Positions 8,543 to 20,581 of a stretch of DNA of 64,000 nt are shown piece after piece; the first letter of the stretch is position 1; the number at the start of each line of letters is the position of its first letter. The position numbers and the translations under genes were made by a program. Origin of the DNA: Candidatus Loosdrechtia aerotolerans (lineage in GTDB: Bacteria; Planctomycetota; Brocadiia; Brocadiales; Brocadiaceae); contig SOER01000004.1 in assembly GCA_021646405.1 (NCBI GenBank), forward strand, positions 1-64,000, in the 5' to 3' direction. Under the pieces are notes generated by a model. That model had not been told where the DNA came from. It made no database searches and saw only the letters and a list, made by a program, of their open reading frames with translations.

Positions 8543-10648
8543 ATGACGCAAGATCAGGTTGAAACGTATAAATTGAATATTGAAGGGATGGATTGCGAGG
8601 ATGAGGCAAGGATTATCGAAAAGAAATTGAGATCTCTTGCCGGGATTGAAAGTTTTGAGATTTATCTTGCGACTCAGGGGGTAAAGGTTGTCTGCAATCC
8701 TTCATTAATCTCAATTCAGCAAGTGATCAGGAGTATCGCTGATACAGGGTTAAAGGCATCATTTGTCAAGGAAGCAAGACCGAAAATTACCTGGTGGAAG
8801 GAGAAGAGGATTATAGCCCTCTCAATGTGCGGTATTCTCACCCTGGTAGCCTTTATCTTAGAAAAAACAGGAGGGAGGAATACAATAGCGATACTATTCT
8901 ACAGTATGGCTATTGTTATTGGTGGCTATTACCCTGCAAAAATGGCGTTTGGCGCACTAAAGACATTAATCCTTAATATCAGGACTCTCATGGTTACAGG
9001 TACCGTGGGGGCGATAACCCTTGGGTTATGGGAAGAAGCAGCCATGCTGATGTTTATTTATCTCCTCGGCGATATCCTGGAAATGTATACCGTAAGCAGG
9101 TCAAGGGGTGCCATACAGATGCTTATGGAGCTAGCACCGAGAGAAGCGCTCGTTCGGAGAGGCGGAACAGAAATGATTTTACCCGTGGAAGAAGTAATGG
9201 TTGCAGACCTGATCCTTATACGGCCGGGAGAAAAAATACCTCTTGACGGAAGGGTAATAAAAGGTACGTCAAGTGTTGACCAGTCGTCCATTACCGGTGA
9301 ATCAATTCCTGCCAAAAAGAAGGAAGGGGACGAGGTCTTTGCCGGCACCTTTAATCAAAGAGGTACCCTGGAAGTACAGGTAACAAAGCTATCGAGGGAT
9401 ACCACCCTTGCAAAGATTATTCATTCGGTAGAAGAGGCACAGGTAAGGAAATCAAGCTATCAGCGTTTTGGTGAACGGTTTGGAAGGTATTATACCCCTG
9501 CCATGTTTGCTGTAGCCTTCTTCATAGCAATAATTCCTCCGTTCCTGTGGGGCGGGTTTTCGTATTGGTTTTACAGGGGGCTGGTAGTGCTCGTTGTGTC
9601 GTGTTCCTGCGGCATTGCGCTCTCCATCCCGGTTGCAACCGTTGCGGTTATCGGAAATGCAGCCCGAAACGGCGTCCTGGTAAAAGGTGGGGTCTATCTT
9701 GAAATTATAGAAAAATTACGGGCCGTGGCATTTGATAAAACAGGGACGATTACGATTGGTAAGCCGTTTATTACTGATATAGTACCTTTGAATAATGAAA
9801 CGGAAGACGCTCTGTTAAAGCTGGCTGCCAGTATTGAGAATTATTCAGAACATCCTTTGGGGGAAACTATTGTAAGCACAGCGAAGGAGCGGGGATTACC
9901 GTTTTGTAATACAGATGCCTTTGAGTCTTTACCCGGAATGGGTGTAAAGGCAAATATACATACCCGTGAATATTTTATTGGCAATAAACGCCTTTTTTTC
10001 CGGTATATGATTCCGTTAGACACCGTTCACGACCGGATATATAAATTCGAAAAACAGGGGAAAACGGTTGTATTGCTGGGGTCGAGGGAAGAACTCCTGG
10101 GAATTATTGCGATAGCAGATAAGGTGAGATTCGAGGCCAAAGGTGTGATACAGGCATTAAGACACCTGGGTGTTGAAAAAATTATTATGCTTACCGGTGA
10201 TAATGAGGGTACAGCCGCAGAAATCGCCGCAGAGGCTGGCGTTGATGAGTACTATGCTAAACTGCTTCCAGAAGATAAGGTAGAGACGGTAAAGAGATTG
10301 AAGGAAAAATATCAGTACATTGCAATGGTAGGAGACGGCGTTAATGATGCGCCGGCAATGGCCGAATCCAACATTGGGATTGCTATGGGAGCGGTTGGTA
10401 CCGATATAGCTATCGAAACCAGCGACCTGGTGCTTATGTCGGATGATCTGACAAAGATCCCTTATATTGTCGGGCTGAGCCAGTGGGCGATTAAGAACAT
10501 TTATCTCAATATTGTTCTTTCTCTTCTTATTGTCGCTATCCTCGTACCTCTGGCTGTTTCCGGACGGATAGGTCTTGTACCGGGACTTCTTATCAATGAG
10601 TTAGGAGGGCTGCTCGTTATAGCAAACGGGCTCAGGTTGTTGAGATAG
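8543..10648 (+). CDS. P1B-type heavy-metal ATPase with non-canonical CSC and NELGG sites
   Basis: About 701 residues from ATG 8543 (a TTG at 8513 in frame is less likely). N-terminal HMA-like domain has GMDCEDEAR, i.e. CxxE instead of CxxC. Catalytic P-type motifs are intact: TGES in the actuator domain, DKTGT (Asp about 398), SEHPLG, TGDN and GDGVNDAP. The TM6 metal-site motif, normally CPC, SPC or TPC, reads CSC (residues 354-356, context VSCSCGIALSIP), so the hallmark proline is missing. TM8 carries NELGGLLVIANGLRLL, where Zn/Cd pumps have an Asp and Co-type pumps have HEGGT. It is an ATP-driven metal exporter by family; the metal specificity is unclear. It lies alone between repeat copies 1 and 2, in the same direction as the RND operons. 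Confidence 0.9.
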   Translation: MTQDQVETYKLNIEGMDCEDEARIIEKKLRSLAGIESFEIYLATQGVKVVCNPSLISIQQVIRSIADTGLKASFVKEARPKITWWKEKRIIALSMCGILTLVAFILEKTGGRNTIAILFYSMAIVIGGYYPAKMAFGALKTLILNIRTLMVTGTVGAITLGLWEEAAMLMFIYLLGDILEMYTVSRSRGAIQMLMELAPREALVRRGGTEMILPVEEVMVADLILIRPGEKIPLDGRVIKGTSSVDQSSITGESIPAKKKEGDEVFAGTFNQRGTLEVQVTKLSRDTTLAKIIHSVEEAQVRKSSYQRFGERFGRYYTPAMFAVAFFIAIIPPFLWGGFSYWFYRGLVVLVVSCSCGIALSIPVATVAVIGNAARNGVLVKGGVYLEIIEKLRAVAFDKTGTITIGKPFITDIVPLNNETEDALLKLAASIENYSEHPLGETIVSTAKERGLPFCNTDAFESLPGMGVKANIHTREYFIGNKRLFFRYMIPLDTVHDRIYKFEKQGKTVVLLGSREELLGIIAIADKVRFEAKGVIQALRHLGVEKIIMLTGDNEGTAAEIAAEAGVDEYYAKLLPEDKVETVKRLKEKYQYIAMVGDGVNDAPAMAESNIGIAMGAVGTDIAIETSDLVLMSDDLTKIPYIVGLSQWAIKNIYLNIVLSLLIVAILVPLAVSGRIGLVPGLLINELGGLLVIANGLRLLR

Positions 10649-10683
10649 GGGGATGGAATCACCAGGGTAACCACTCGCGCCTA

Positions 10684-10798
10684 CTTGTTCCCAAACTCTG
10701 TTTGGGAACACCATTTTACACGAAACTCTGTTTCGTGTTTCATCCTCGAAACAGAGTTTCGATGTCCATTGTGTTCCCAAACAGAGTTTGGGAACAAG
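10684..10798. repeat. 115-bp nested palindromic element, copy 2
   Basis: Same four-hairpin structure as the copy at 7893, with the core in the opposite orientation to that copy. It is nearly identical to the copy at 19394: I count two differences in 115 bases. A further half-arm, GTTTGGGAACAAG, follows at 10823-10835. It lies between the P-type ATPase and the zinc-ribbon gene. Confidence 0.92.
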
Positions 10799-10884
10799 AG
10801 GAAGAGGCAGACTCAGCACATGGTTTGGGAACAAGAAGAATTTAAAAATAACACTTTATCGTAGAGTAAGAAGGAGGTAAACAC

Positions 10885-11145
10885 ATGCAGTGTCCTATAT
10901 GTAACAACGTAAATCTTGTCATGTCTGAAAGACAGGGGATAGAGATCGACTATTGTCCGCAGTGTCGGGGTGTTTGGCTTGACCGCGGAGAACTGGATAA
11001 GATTATTGATCGAACATTTCAGCAGAGTAAACATGAACAGAAGCATTTTCATGGGCATAGGGATTATGATGATAAGAAGTACCGTGATTACGGCTACAAG
11101 AAGAAAAAACGTGGATTTCTTGGAGAGATATTTGACTTTGATTGA
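10885..11145 (+). CDS. TFIIB-type zinc-ribbon protein, 86 aa
   Basis: Residues 1-45 match the zf-TFIIB family: MQCPICNN at the start and DYCPQCRGVWLDRGELDKI after it, giving CxxC...CxxC for one structural zinc. The second half is His/Lys/Tyr/Asp-rich (HEQKHFHGHRDYDDKKYRDYGYKKKKR), a tail often seen on these proteins, and could itself bind metal. AAGGAGG lies 8 bases before ATG 10885, a strong ribosome site. The molecular role of this family is poorly known. Fifty-six bases separate it from the second RND adaptor gene, so the two may be co-transcribed. Confidence 0.85.
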   Translation: MQCPICNNVNLVMSERQGIEIDYCPQCRGVWLDRGELDKIIDRTFQQSKHEQKHFHGHRDYDDKKYRDYGYKKKKRGFLGEIFDFD

Positions 11146-11201
11146 TGATGGCAGCGTTATAACACGAGAGTGCTATTCGAGAAAACAATACAATATTATT
11201 T

Positions 11202-12731
11202 ATGAAAAATTCGCTCATTCATTTTAAAAAAATACTGGCTGTTGGTGTACTTATCCTTGTGGGGATTATCCTGGCGTTTGTTATCCTCCGTATAGAGAAA
11301 ACAACCGTTAACCATCCACACGAGCATACCCATGGAGACACCCTACACCAGGAGGAAGAGGATGGATCAAGGGGACCCCACGGAGGAAGGTTATTATCTG
11401 ATACAGATTTTCAGATTGAGATTGCCGTATATGAACGGGGTATCCCCCCTCATTTCAGGGTGTATCCACTGTATAAGGGACATGCAGTAGACCCCGGTAA
11501 GGTAAAATTGATTGTGGAATTGTATCGGCTAGGCGGCAGGGTTGATGTCATTCAGTTCCAGGAGGAGGGTGAATATCTTCGCAGTGAAAAGATTATTGAA
11601 GAACCACACTCTTTTGATGTTAAGGTAGTAGCGGAGTGGGAGGGTAATTCGTATCGATGGGAATACTCTCAAAGGGAAGGAAGGGTTGTGCTTTCACCTG
11701 AAGCACTGCGCAACTCAGGAATTATTGTCGAAACTGCAGGGCCGGTTCAAATACGGAGCACACGTGTGTTTCCGGGTGAAATTAAGCTGAATGCAGATAA
11801 GGTCGTACATGTTGTCCCAAGGGTTTCAGGTGTCGTTGTAGAAGTGTATAAAAACCTTGGAGATGCCGTACGGCATGGTGAGGTTATGGCCGTTCTTGAC
11901 AGCCGGGAGATAGCAGAACTGAGAAGTGAATACAGAGCTTCGGTTAAATGGCTGGAACTGGTACAGGCAAATTTTCAGCGAAAAGAGCGCCTCTGGAGGC
12001 AGAGGATCTCTCCTGAACGGGAGTATCTCGAGAGCCGGCAGGAACTGGCAGAAGCTGAAATACGGCTGCAGGAAGTTACTCAAAAGCTATTAACCCTGGG
12101 GTTCTCGCAGGACGATCTGAATCTCATTCCGGAAAAAATAGGAGAAAATCTTTCACGGTATGAGATCCGTGCACTGTTTGACGGAACTGTTATTGAAAAG
12201 CATATTACTGTCGGTGAAGCGATCGGAGAAAATGCTGATATTTTTGTGCTTGCAGATCTTTCAACCGTTTGGGTGGAAGTCACAATATATGCGAGAGATT
12301 TAAAGGTGGTAAGAATTGGACAGGACGTTGTGGTACGGTCTGATATCGTAGGCATAGAAACAGAAGGTACGCTTACCTATATTGCTCCCCTCGTTGGGGA
12401 ACAGACACGGACTGCCCGGGGAAGGGTTGTTATACAGAATACCGAAGGACTCTGGCGTCCCGGTCTCTTTGTGACCGTTGAGGTTATATATGAAGAGGTG
12501 AGAGTACCGGTAGGTGTATCCGCAGATGCAATCCAGACCCTGGATAATCATTCCGGCGTCTTTGTAAAGTATGATAATGTGTTCGAATTCCATCCCCTGG
12601 AATTAGGGAGGAGGAGCGAGGCGTGGGTAGAGGTACTGGACGGTATATCGCCGGGAGAGCAGTACGCTGTCCGAAATAGCTTTATCCTGAAAGCTGATTT
12701 AGGCAAAGCAGGGGCGGTTCATGAACACTGA
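11202..12731 (+). CDS. RND efflux periplasmic adaptor with His-rich N-terminus (CzcB-like)
   Basis: A 509-residue membrane-fusion protein. Residues about 9-30 are a single hydrophobic anchor. A His-rich segment follows (HPHEHTHGDTLH, about residues 38-49), then the GPHGGRLL block and an N-terminal beta domain typical of CzcB adaptors, then the lipoyl-like (RVSGVVVEVYKNLGDAVRHGE), helical-hairpin and beta-barrel (EIRALFDGTVIEKHITVGE; ADLSTVWVEVTIYARD) domains. The C-terminus ends HEH. It docks onto the RND pump encoded after repeat copy 3. No outer-membrane factor gene accompanies this pair. Histidine rather than cysteine ligands suggest zinc, cobalt, nickel or cadmium, in contrast to the Cys-rich adaptor at 3295; this is inference. 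Confidence 0.9.
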   Translation: MKNSLIHFKKILAVGVLILVGIILAFVILRIEKTTVNHPHEHTHGDTLHQEEEDGSRGPHGGRLLSDTDFQIEIAVYERGIPPHFRVYPLYKGHAVDPGKVKLIVELYRLGGRVDVIQFQEEGEYLRSEKIIEEPHSFDVKVVAEWEGNSYRWEYSQREGRVVLSPEALRNSGIIVETAGPVQIRSTRVFPGEIKLNADKVVHVVPRVSGVVVEVYKNLGDAVRHGEVMAVLDSREIAELRSEYRASVKWLELVQANFQRKERLWRQRISPEREYLESRQELAEAEIRLQEVTQKLLTLGFSQDDLNLIPEKIGENLSRYEIRALFDGTVIEKHITVGEAIGENADIFVLADLSTVWVEVTIYARDLKVVRIGQDVVVRSDIVGIETEGTLTYIAPLVGEQTRTARGRVVIQNTEGLWRPGLFVTVEVIYEEVRVPVGVSADAIQTLDNHSGVFVKYDNVFEFHPLELGRRSEAWVEVLDGISPGEQYAVRNSFILKADLGKAGAVHEH

Positions 12732-16241
<3,510 letters not shown>

Positions 16242-16261
16242 ACCACCGGGTATGGAGTGAC

Positions 16262-16392
16262 AATTTGTAAAATCCGAAATCCGAAATCCGAAACAAATCC
16301 GAAATCCGAAACAAATCCCAAATCCCAAAATCATGCTGTTTAGAATTTGGAGTTTGTTTCGGATTTCGTGCTTCGTATTTCGTATTTTACAT
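16262..16392. repeat. AAATCCG tandem repeat with inverted partner
   Basis: From about 16268 to 16331 the word AAATCCG or AAATCCC is iterated at least seven times, interrupted by AAAC. A looser inverted counterpart follows at about 16345-16390 (GTTTCGGATTTCG, then TTCGTATTTCGTATTTT). It occupies the space between the convergent RND pump and M16 peptidase genes. There is no clear U-run terminator. Confidence 0.75.
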
Positions 16393-16435
16393 TCCTTATC
16401 CCGTGCTTGTTTGGTTCCTGGCTGTATATTCGTAT

Positions 16436-19102
16436 CTACTCCACAATAACAATGAGGTAATTGTCATTCCGAAATACCTGATGTATCAGGCGTTTCAGGT
16501 CTTGCGGGGTAACGTCTTTCAGTTTTTCATTATAGAGGTCATCTGCTTCAGGTGTTCTTCCCTCGAGAAGTTCCATGCTAATGTAGTAAGCCTGGCTCAC
16601 GCGGTCGAGTCTCCTCATGCCACGTCTTCCAATGGCGGCATTGATCGTCTTCTGCACTTCATCGGCCGTGAAAACGGCTTTCCGTAAACGGGAGATTTCT
16701 TTCTGTATACCAGTAGTGGCACGCTCAATATTCTCTGGCCGGGTACCCATGGTAATCAGGTACCACCGTGCATTATGATATTTCTGAGTACTTACACCAA
16801 TAGTATAGGCAAGTCCCTGTTTCTCTCTCAGATTGAATGCAAGCCGGTCAGAAAAAAGGTCCATAAGAATATGGAGTGCTGGTCTGTCCTCTTCTGCAAT
16901 ATCAAAGGTATTTGCAAGAGCAATATACGACTGTGGTTTGCCCGACTTCTCATGGAGTGTGGTACCGAGTTTACCAAATTGCGGTGTAAACTCCGGAGGC
17001 TGCCATCCGGATTCTCCCCATGTACCGCCAAAATGATTTTTGACAAGATCCATTACGCCTTCGATTGATTGATTGCCCGAGATAACAATAATAAGGTTTG
17101 CGGGGTTGTAAAATTTATGGTGGAATGCTTGCATCTCCTGCACCCGGACCTGTCCCAGCCTTTCCGCATCGCCGAGCAGCCAGCCAAACCCAGGATTTTC
17201 TGCAAACAGATTATTATATAAGAGCCGGTACGCAATCTTTGGTGTACTTACCGTTTCCGCTGCAGAAAGTGATATAACCTCTTTTTTTACCCGCTCTAAG
17301 GCTTCTTCTGTAAGGAGCGGCCGCGATATCATTTCTGTAAGCAGGCCGAGGCCTTTTTCAAAAAAGGTATCAATTAATTTCAAGCGGATGTAAGCAAACC
17401 GGGGGGAGTGGTAATAGTCATCGAAGGGTATAAAAGGACTGTCATGCAATTTCAATTCAGCCCCAATAGATTCAAATGCCTGATACAGTGCCCTGCCGGG
17501 ATGTTCTTCTGTTCCACCCTCAAGGAGCATTCGCTGTAAAATTTCTGTCATTCCCCATGCATCTCTGCCCTCGCTTACACTGCGTTCTTTGGCTAATACA
17601 TGGATACCGATGACCCGGCTGTCCCTGTTCTCTTTCACTGCGACCGTTAAACCGTTTTCCAGGGTTTCTGTATGATAGCGGTTGGGTGACCGTGTTTCAG
17701 AAACATCGGATATTTGACGAGGAGGTGACATTATCGTAACTACGGGTATTTGTGTGCGAAGATACTGCTCTGCTGCTTTCTGAATAGATGCCGGCGTCGT
17801 TTGCATTAACCCGTCCTGATAATCCTGGAGGAATGAATAACCGCCTGCCGCAAGATAGCCTGATTTCATCATTCCATAGTAGTGAAGCTGTTCCTGGAGA
17901 TAAATTTCATGCGTTTGTTGTGCTACCAGGGTTGATGTTATTTCGCCGGCAGGAACTGGATTTTTTGCCATATCCTCTACAGTTCGTGTAATCAATGCTA
18001 TGATACGGTCCACATCGGCACCTGCAGGTAGTTCTGCAAAAATTTGTAAGAGAGAAAAATCACGGTTAAAATCCAGACTTGCACTAATCATGTTCACGAG
18101 ATTTTTATGAGGTTTCTGTCTGAAAAGTGTTTTCAGCACCGAGTTTTCTTTGCCGCCGAGGAATTCTGCCAGGAGTTTTAACGACGGGAAATCTACTGCA
18201 GTCGGCGGCGGTAAGAGGTAACCCATGGTAAGATAACAGCGGTCTTCCGGGAATTTTTCTCCTGCATTTACCCGGGTAATACGCAAACGCAATGGCTGCC
18301 CGGGCTGGACAGGTTTGTGTTCCGGGAGTGGTCCGGGTGGATAGTGTCCATATTTTTCTTCAATCAGCTCCAGCATTTCTGATGGTACAAAATCACCGAT
18401 TACCATCAGGGTCATATTATTGGGTACATACCAGGTTTTGTAATACGCAAATACCTGATCGCGTTGTAAATTCAGAATGGTAGAGACTGTTCCAAGGATA
18501 GGACGCTCATACGGTGTACCGGAAAAAAGGATTTTCTGAAAATAATTCTGTACCTGATATGTTGGTTGGTTCGCGGATTTACCAATCTCCTCAAGAACGA
18601 TACCGCGCTCTTTCTCGAATTTTTCCGGAGGTAATGTAGAGTTAAACAACATGTCTGCCTGGATATCCATCCCCTGAGCGATATATTCTTTTGGCATGAG
18701 GATCATATAATTCGTATGATCCATGGTCGTGTGGGCATTATTGTAACCGCCGTAAAAATCCATTTCACTGTAAATCTGTTCCTGGGTACGATTTTTTGTG
18801 CCGTTGAAGAGCAGGTGTTCAAGAAAATGGGCTGTTCCGTTACTGGCAGCATCTTCGTTGCGGCTGCCGGCTTTTACCATAGTAACTGCCGCAATCATAG
18901 GATTGGCGTGATTCTCGATGAGGATAACCTCCATGCCGTTATCAAGGTAGAATACGGAGGCCTGCCGGGTTCTTTGAAACAGTTCAGGTGGAGTATTTCC
19001 GGAGTCTTTCCCATAGCATATCAATTGGCTGATGAGGGAGAATAGGCTCAGGGTTACAACACAGGGGGTGAAAACGGTTTTTATTTTTTTCAGAATGTAC
19101 AT
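16436..19102 (-). CDS. M16 family zinc metallopeptidase (two-domain, PqqL/insulinase type), secreted
   Basis: An 888-residue protein with an N-terminal signal segment (MYILKKIKTVFTPCVVTLSLF). The first M16 half has the inverted zinc motif HFLEH (about residue 92) and, downstream, the ligand region ERGIVLEEIGK. The second half (from about 470) has the M16 fold but no HxxEH, as is usual for the inactive clamp domain of single-chain M16 enzymes. The predicted location is periplasmic. Such enzymes degrade peptides inside a closed chamber. The gene stands alone and convergent to the RND pump. The start ATG at 19102 is chosen because it immediately precedes the signal peptide. Confidence 0.9.
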   Translation of the reverse strand: MYILKKIKTVFTPCVVTLSLFSLISQLICYGKDSGNTPPELFQRTRQASVFYLDNGMEVILIENHANPMIAAVTMVKAGSRNEDAASNGTAHFLEHLLFNGTKNRTQEQIYSEMDFYGGYNNAHTTMDHTNYMILMPKEYIAQGMDIQADMLFNSTLPPEKFEKERGIVLEEIGKSANQPTYQVQNYFQKILFSGTPYERPILGTVSTILNLQRDQVFAYYKTWYVPNNMTLMVIGDFVPSEMLELIEEKYGHYPPGPLPEHKPVQPGQPLRLRITRVNAGEKFPEDRCYLTMGYLLPPPTAVDFPSLKLLAEFLGGKENSVLKTLFRQKPHKNLVNMISASLDFNRDFSLLQIFAELPAGADVDRIIALITRTVEDMAKNPVPAGEITSTLVAQQTHEIYLQEQLHYYGMMKSGYLAAGGYSFLQDYQDGLMQTTPASIQKAAEQYLRTQIPVVTIMSPPRQISDVSETRSPNRYHTETLENGLTVAVKENRDSRVIGIHVLAKERSVSEGRDAWGMTEILQRMLLEGGTEEHPGRALYQAFESIGAELKLHDSPFIPFDDYYHSPRFAYIRLKLIDTFFEKGLGLLTEMISRPLLTEEALERVKKEVISLSAAETVSTPKIAYRLLYNNLFAENPGFGWLLGDAERLGQVRVQEMQAFHHKFYNPANLIIVISGNQSIEGVMDLVKNHFGGTWGESGWQPPEFTPQFGKLGTTLHEKSGKPQSYIALANTFDIAEEDRPALHILMDLFSDRLAFNLREKQGLAYTIGVSTQKYHNARWYLITMGTRPENIERATTGIQKEISRLRKAVFTADEVQKTINAAIGRRGMRRLDRVSQAYYISMELLEGRTPEADDLYNEKLKDVTPQDLKRLIHQVFRNDNYLIVIVE

Positions 19103-19261
19103 GGATTTTAAGGAATAAAAAAATGTGCGAGTATATATTTTACGTACATTAAAAACAAGTTATGGAAATTATTTTCAAAGACTGATATATCGTAATATGA
19201 AAGTTAACATGTTCTGTTCGGTCTCACCTGTTGATTACTATAGCACTCCTCACTCAACGTT

Positions 19262-19393
19262 TGCAGAAAGTTTGCTCACCTGCTTTACTTGCCTCTGCTC
19301 ATCTGCTTGCCTGTATACCTGCCACCGCCTGCTTGCCCTGCCTGCCCCACCTACTTGCCCCAACCTACTTGCCTCGTCTGCCTACCCCACCTA
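19262..19393 (+). repeat. C/T-rich degenerate CTTGCC repeat tract left of copy 4
   Basis: About 130 bases of imperfect CTTGCC, CTGCTTGCC and CCTACTTGCC iterations on the plus strand end directly at the 115-bp element. The tract is the counterpart of the one at 7788. The preceding 19103-19261 holds nothing recognised except the upstream region of the M16 gene. Three overlapping frames through this tract are repeat translations, not genes. Confidence 0.7.
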
Positions 19394-19508
19394 CTTGTTC
19401 CCAAACTCTGTTTGGGAACACCATTTCACACGAAACTCTGTTTCGTGTTTCATCCTCGAAACAGAGTTTCGAGGTCCATTGTGTTCCCAAACAGAGTTTG
19501 GGAACAAG
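19394..19508. repeat. 115-bp nested palindromic element, copy 4 (flanks transposase remnant)
   Basis: Four-hairpin element as above. Its right edge lies 49 bases from the stop of the RAYT pseudogene. A further half-arm GTTTGGGAACAAG follows at 19520-19532. Near-identical to the copy at 10684. Confidence 0.92.
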
Positions 19509-19557
19509 AGGATGGCAGGGTTTGGGAACAAGAGGAGGAGATGAGAAATAAATATTT

Positions 19558-20093
19558 TCATAAAACTAATTCATCAATCTGAATAATTGAATGATCATTG
19601 GAATAGTAATTTCTGTAAGAACTGTAGCACCAGTTTTCAGGCAAATCAATAAGACCACGCCTTACCGGATTGTAATGAATATATTCAATCTTTTGTCTTA
19701 GCATTTCTTCATTCAACATCAGTTGTGGATGGAAGCCCTCCTGCCATATCTGATAATTACATCCTGTCTTGTATTTCTTCTTATAAAATGCAAGCTGACT
19801 TAACAGCCATTGCTTGCGGTCCTGTTTTAACTGATCAATGTCTCTTTTGCTGTGAACTTCTTAAATGAAGTCAATGTAGCTGATAACTCAGGTGCCTCTG
19901 TAAGAAGATGGATGTGATTGTCCATAATCACAAATGCATAAAGTTTTAATCCTTTATGTGTTTTGCAATATTTAATTGATTCTACGATTATATCACAGTA
20001 TTTTTGAGAGGTAAAAATAGGCATCCACTCGACAATAGTAGAAGTTACAAAATAGATCCCATCCTTTTCTATAATTTTATACCTGGTTCTCAT
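19558..20093 (-). pseudogene. REP-associated tyrosine transposase (RAYT, IS200-like Y1 family), frameshifted
   Basis: Frame one runs from ATG 20093 for 88 codons: IIEKDGIYFVTSTIVEW, then the HUH-type metal motif DNHIHLL, then SFKKFTAKE, and stops at 19827. A second frame carries the rest to a stop at 19558-19560: DQLKQDRKQWLLSQLAFYKK, then CNYQIWQEGFHPQ, then KIEYIHYNPVRRGLI. Joined, they give about 178 residues with all the blocks of a RAYT-like protein, so a single-base indel in the region 19827-19862 has broken the gene. Family members nick and move REP palindromes as single strands. The remnant is bracketed by a 115-bp element on one side and a solo outer hairpin on the other, the layout of a REPtron. 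Confidence 0.85.
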
Positions 20094-20103
20094 TTTTATC
20101 CCC

Positions 20104-20173
20104 TTTGACCAGCCTACTCACCTACATACCTTTTCGCCTGCTCATCTATTGCCCCGCCTGCTTGCCCTGCCTG
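20104..20173 (+). repeat. C/T-rich degenerate repeat tract left of solo hairpin
   Basis: About 70 bases of CCTGCTTGCC, CCTACTCACC and CGCCTGCTC iterations, again ending directly at a TTGTTCCC arm. It is the third instance of this association. Confidence 0.65.
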
Positions 20174-20202
20174 CTTGTTCCCAAACAGAGTTTGGAAACA
20201 AG
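20174..20202. repeat. Solo outer hairpin of the 115-bp element, copy 5
   Basis: The sequence from CTTGTTCCCAAAC through AGA to GTTTGGAAACAAG is a single outer hairpin with one mismatch (GGAAAC for GGGAAC). It lies 81 bases upstream of the RAYT start, so hairpins of the same family flank the transposase remnant on both sides. Confidence 0.88.
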
Positions 20203-20254
20203 ATGACCCTGACCCCTGAACCAGAGAAATTACTAAACCGTTTAGTCCTCCCCG

Positions 20255-20581
20255 TTATTCAACAGGTATACCGGAGAGGTTTTGTTTAGTGTCCGATACC
20301 CTGGTTTTTGCCTTTTTCTTTTTATAAATAAGCATAACATTGCGCAGGTAAATAAAAAGCCCTGTGCACTGCCCTATAATAAATACAGGATCCCGTCGAT
20401 ACAGTGCATAAGTTAGCAATATGGCACTCCCTCCCATACTTAAATACCAGAATACCTCCGGAATAATACTTTCTCCCCGTTTTTCCGAAATAACCCACTG
20501 GACAAAAAACCGGGACCCGAACAGTAACTGACCAATGAGACCCAGGATAATCCACACGTTGAGATGTGTTGCAGAATGCAT
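20255..20581 (-). CDS. LAB_N-domain membrane protein (lipid-A-disaccharide-synthase N-terminal-like)
   Basis: A 108-residue protein with three predicted TM helices and the LAB_N signature: IGQLLFGSRFFVQWVISEK, then SIIPEVFWYLSMGGSAILL, then YALYRRDPVFIIGQ. The domain is named for its occurrence at the N-terminus of some LpxB proteins, but stand-alone copies are common next to glycosyltransferases. Its start overlaps the stop of the upstream glycosyltransferase by one base (TAATG), so the two are translationally coupled. A role in handling a polyprenyl- or lipid-linked sugar with that enzyme is plausible but unproven. Confidence 0.87.
   Translation of the reverse strand: MHSATHLNVWIILGLIGQLLFGSRFFVQWVISEKRGESIIPEVFWYLSMGGSAILLTYALYRRDPVFIIGQCTGLFIYLRNVMLIYKKKKAKTRVSDTKQNLSGIPVE

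Noticed and set aside
19125-19582. Three overlapping plus-strand ORFs
   Set aside because: Repeat translations (CTTGCC tract plus 115-bp element) in three frames.
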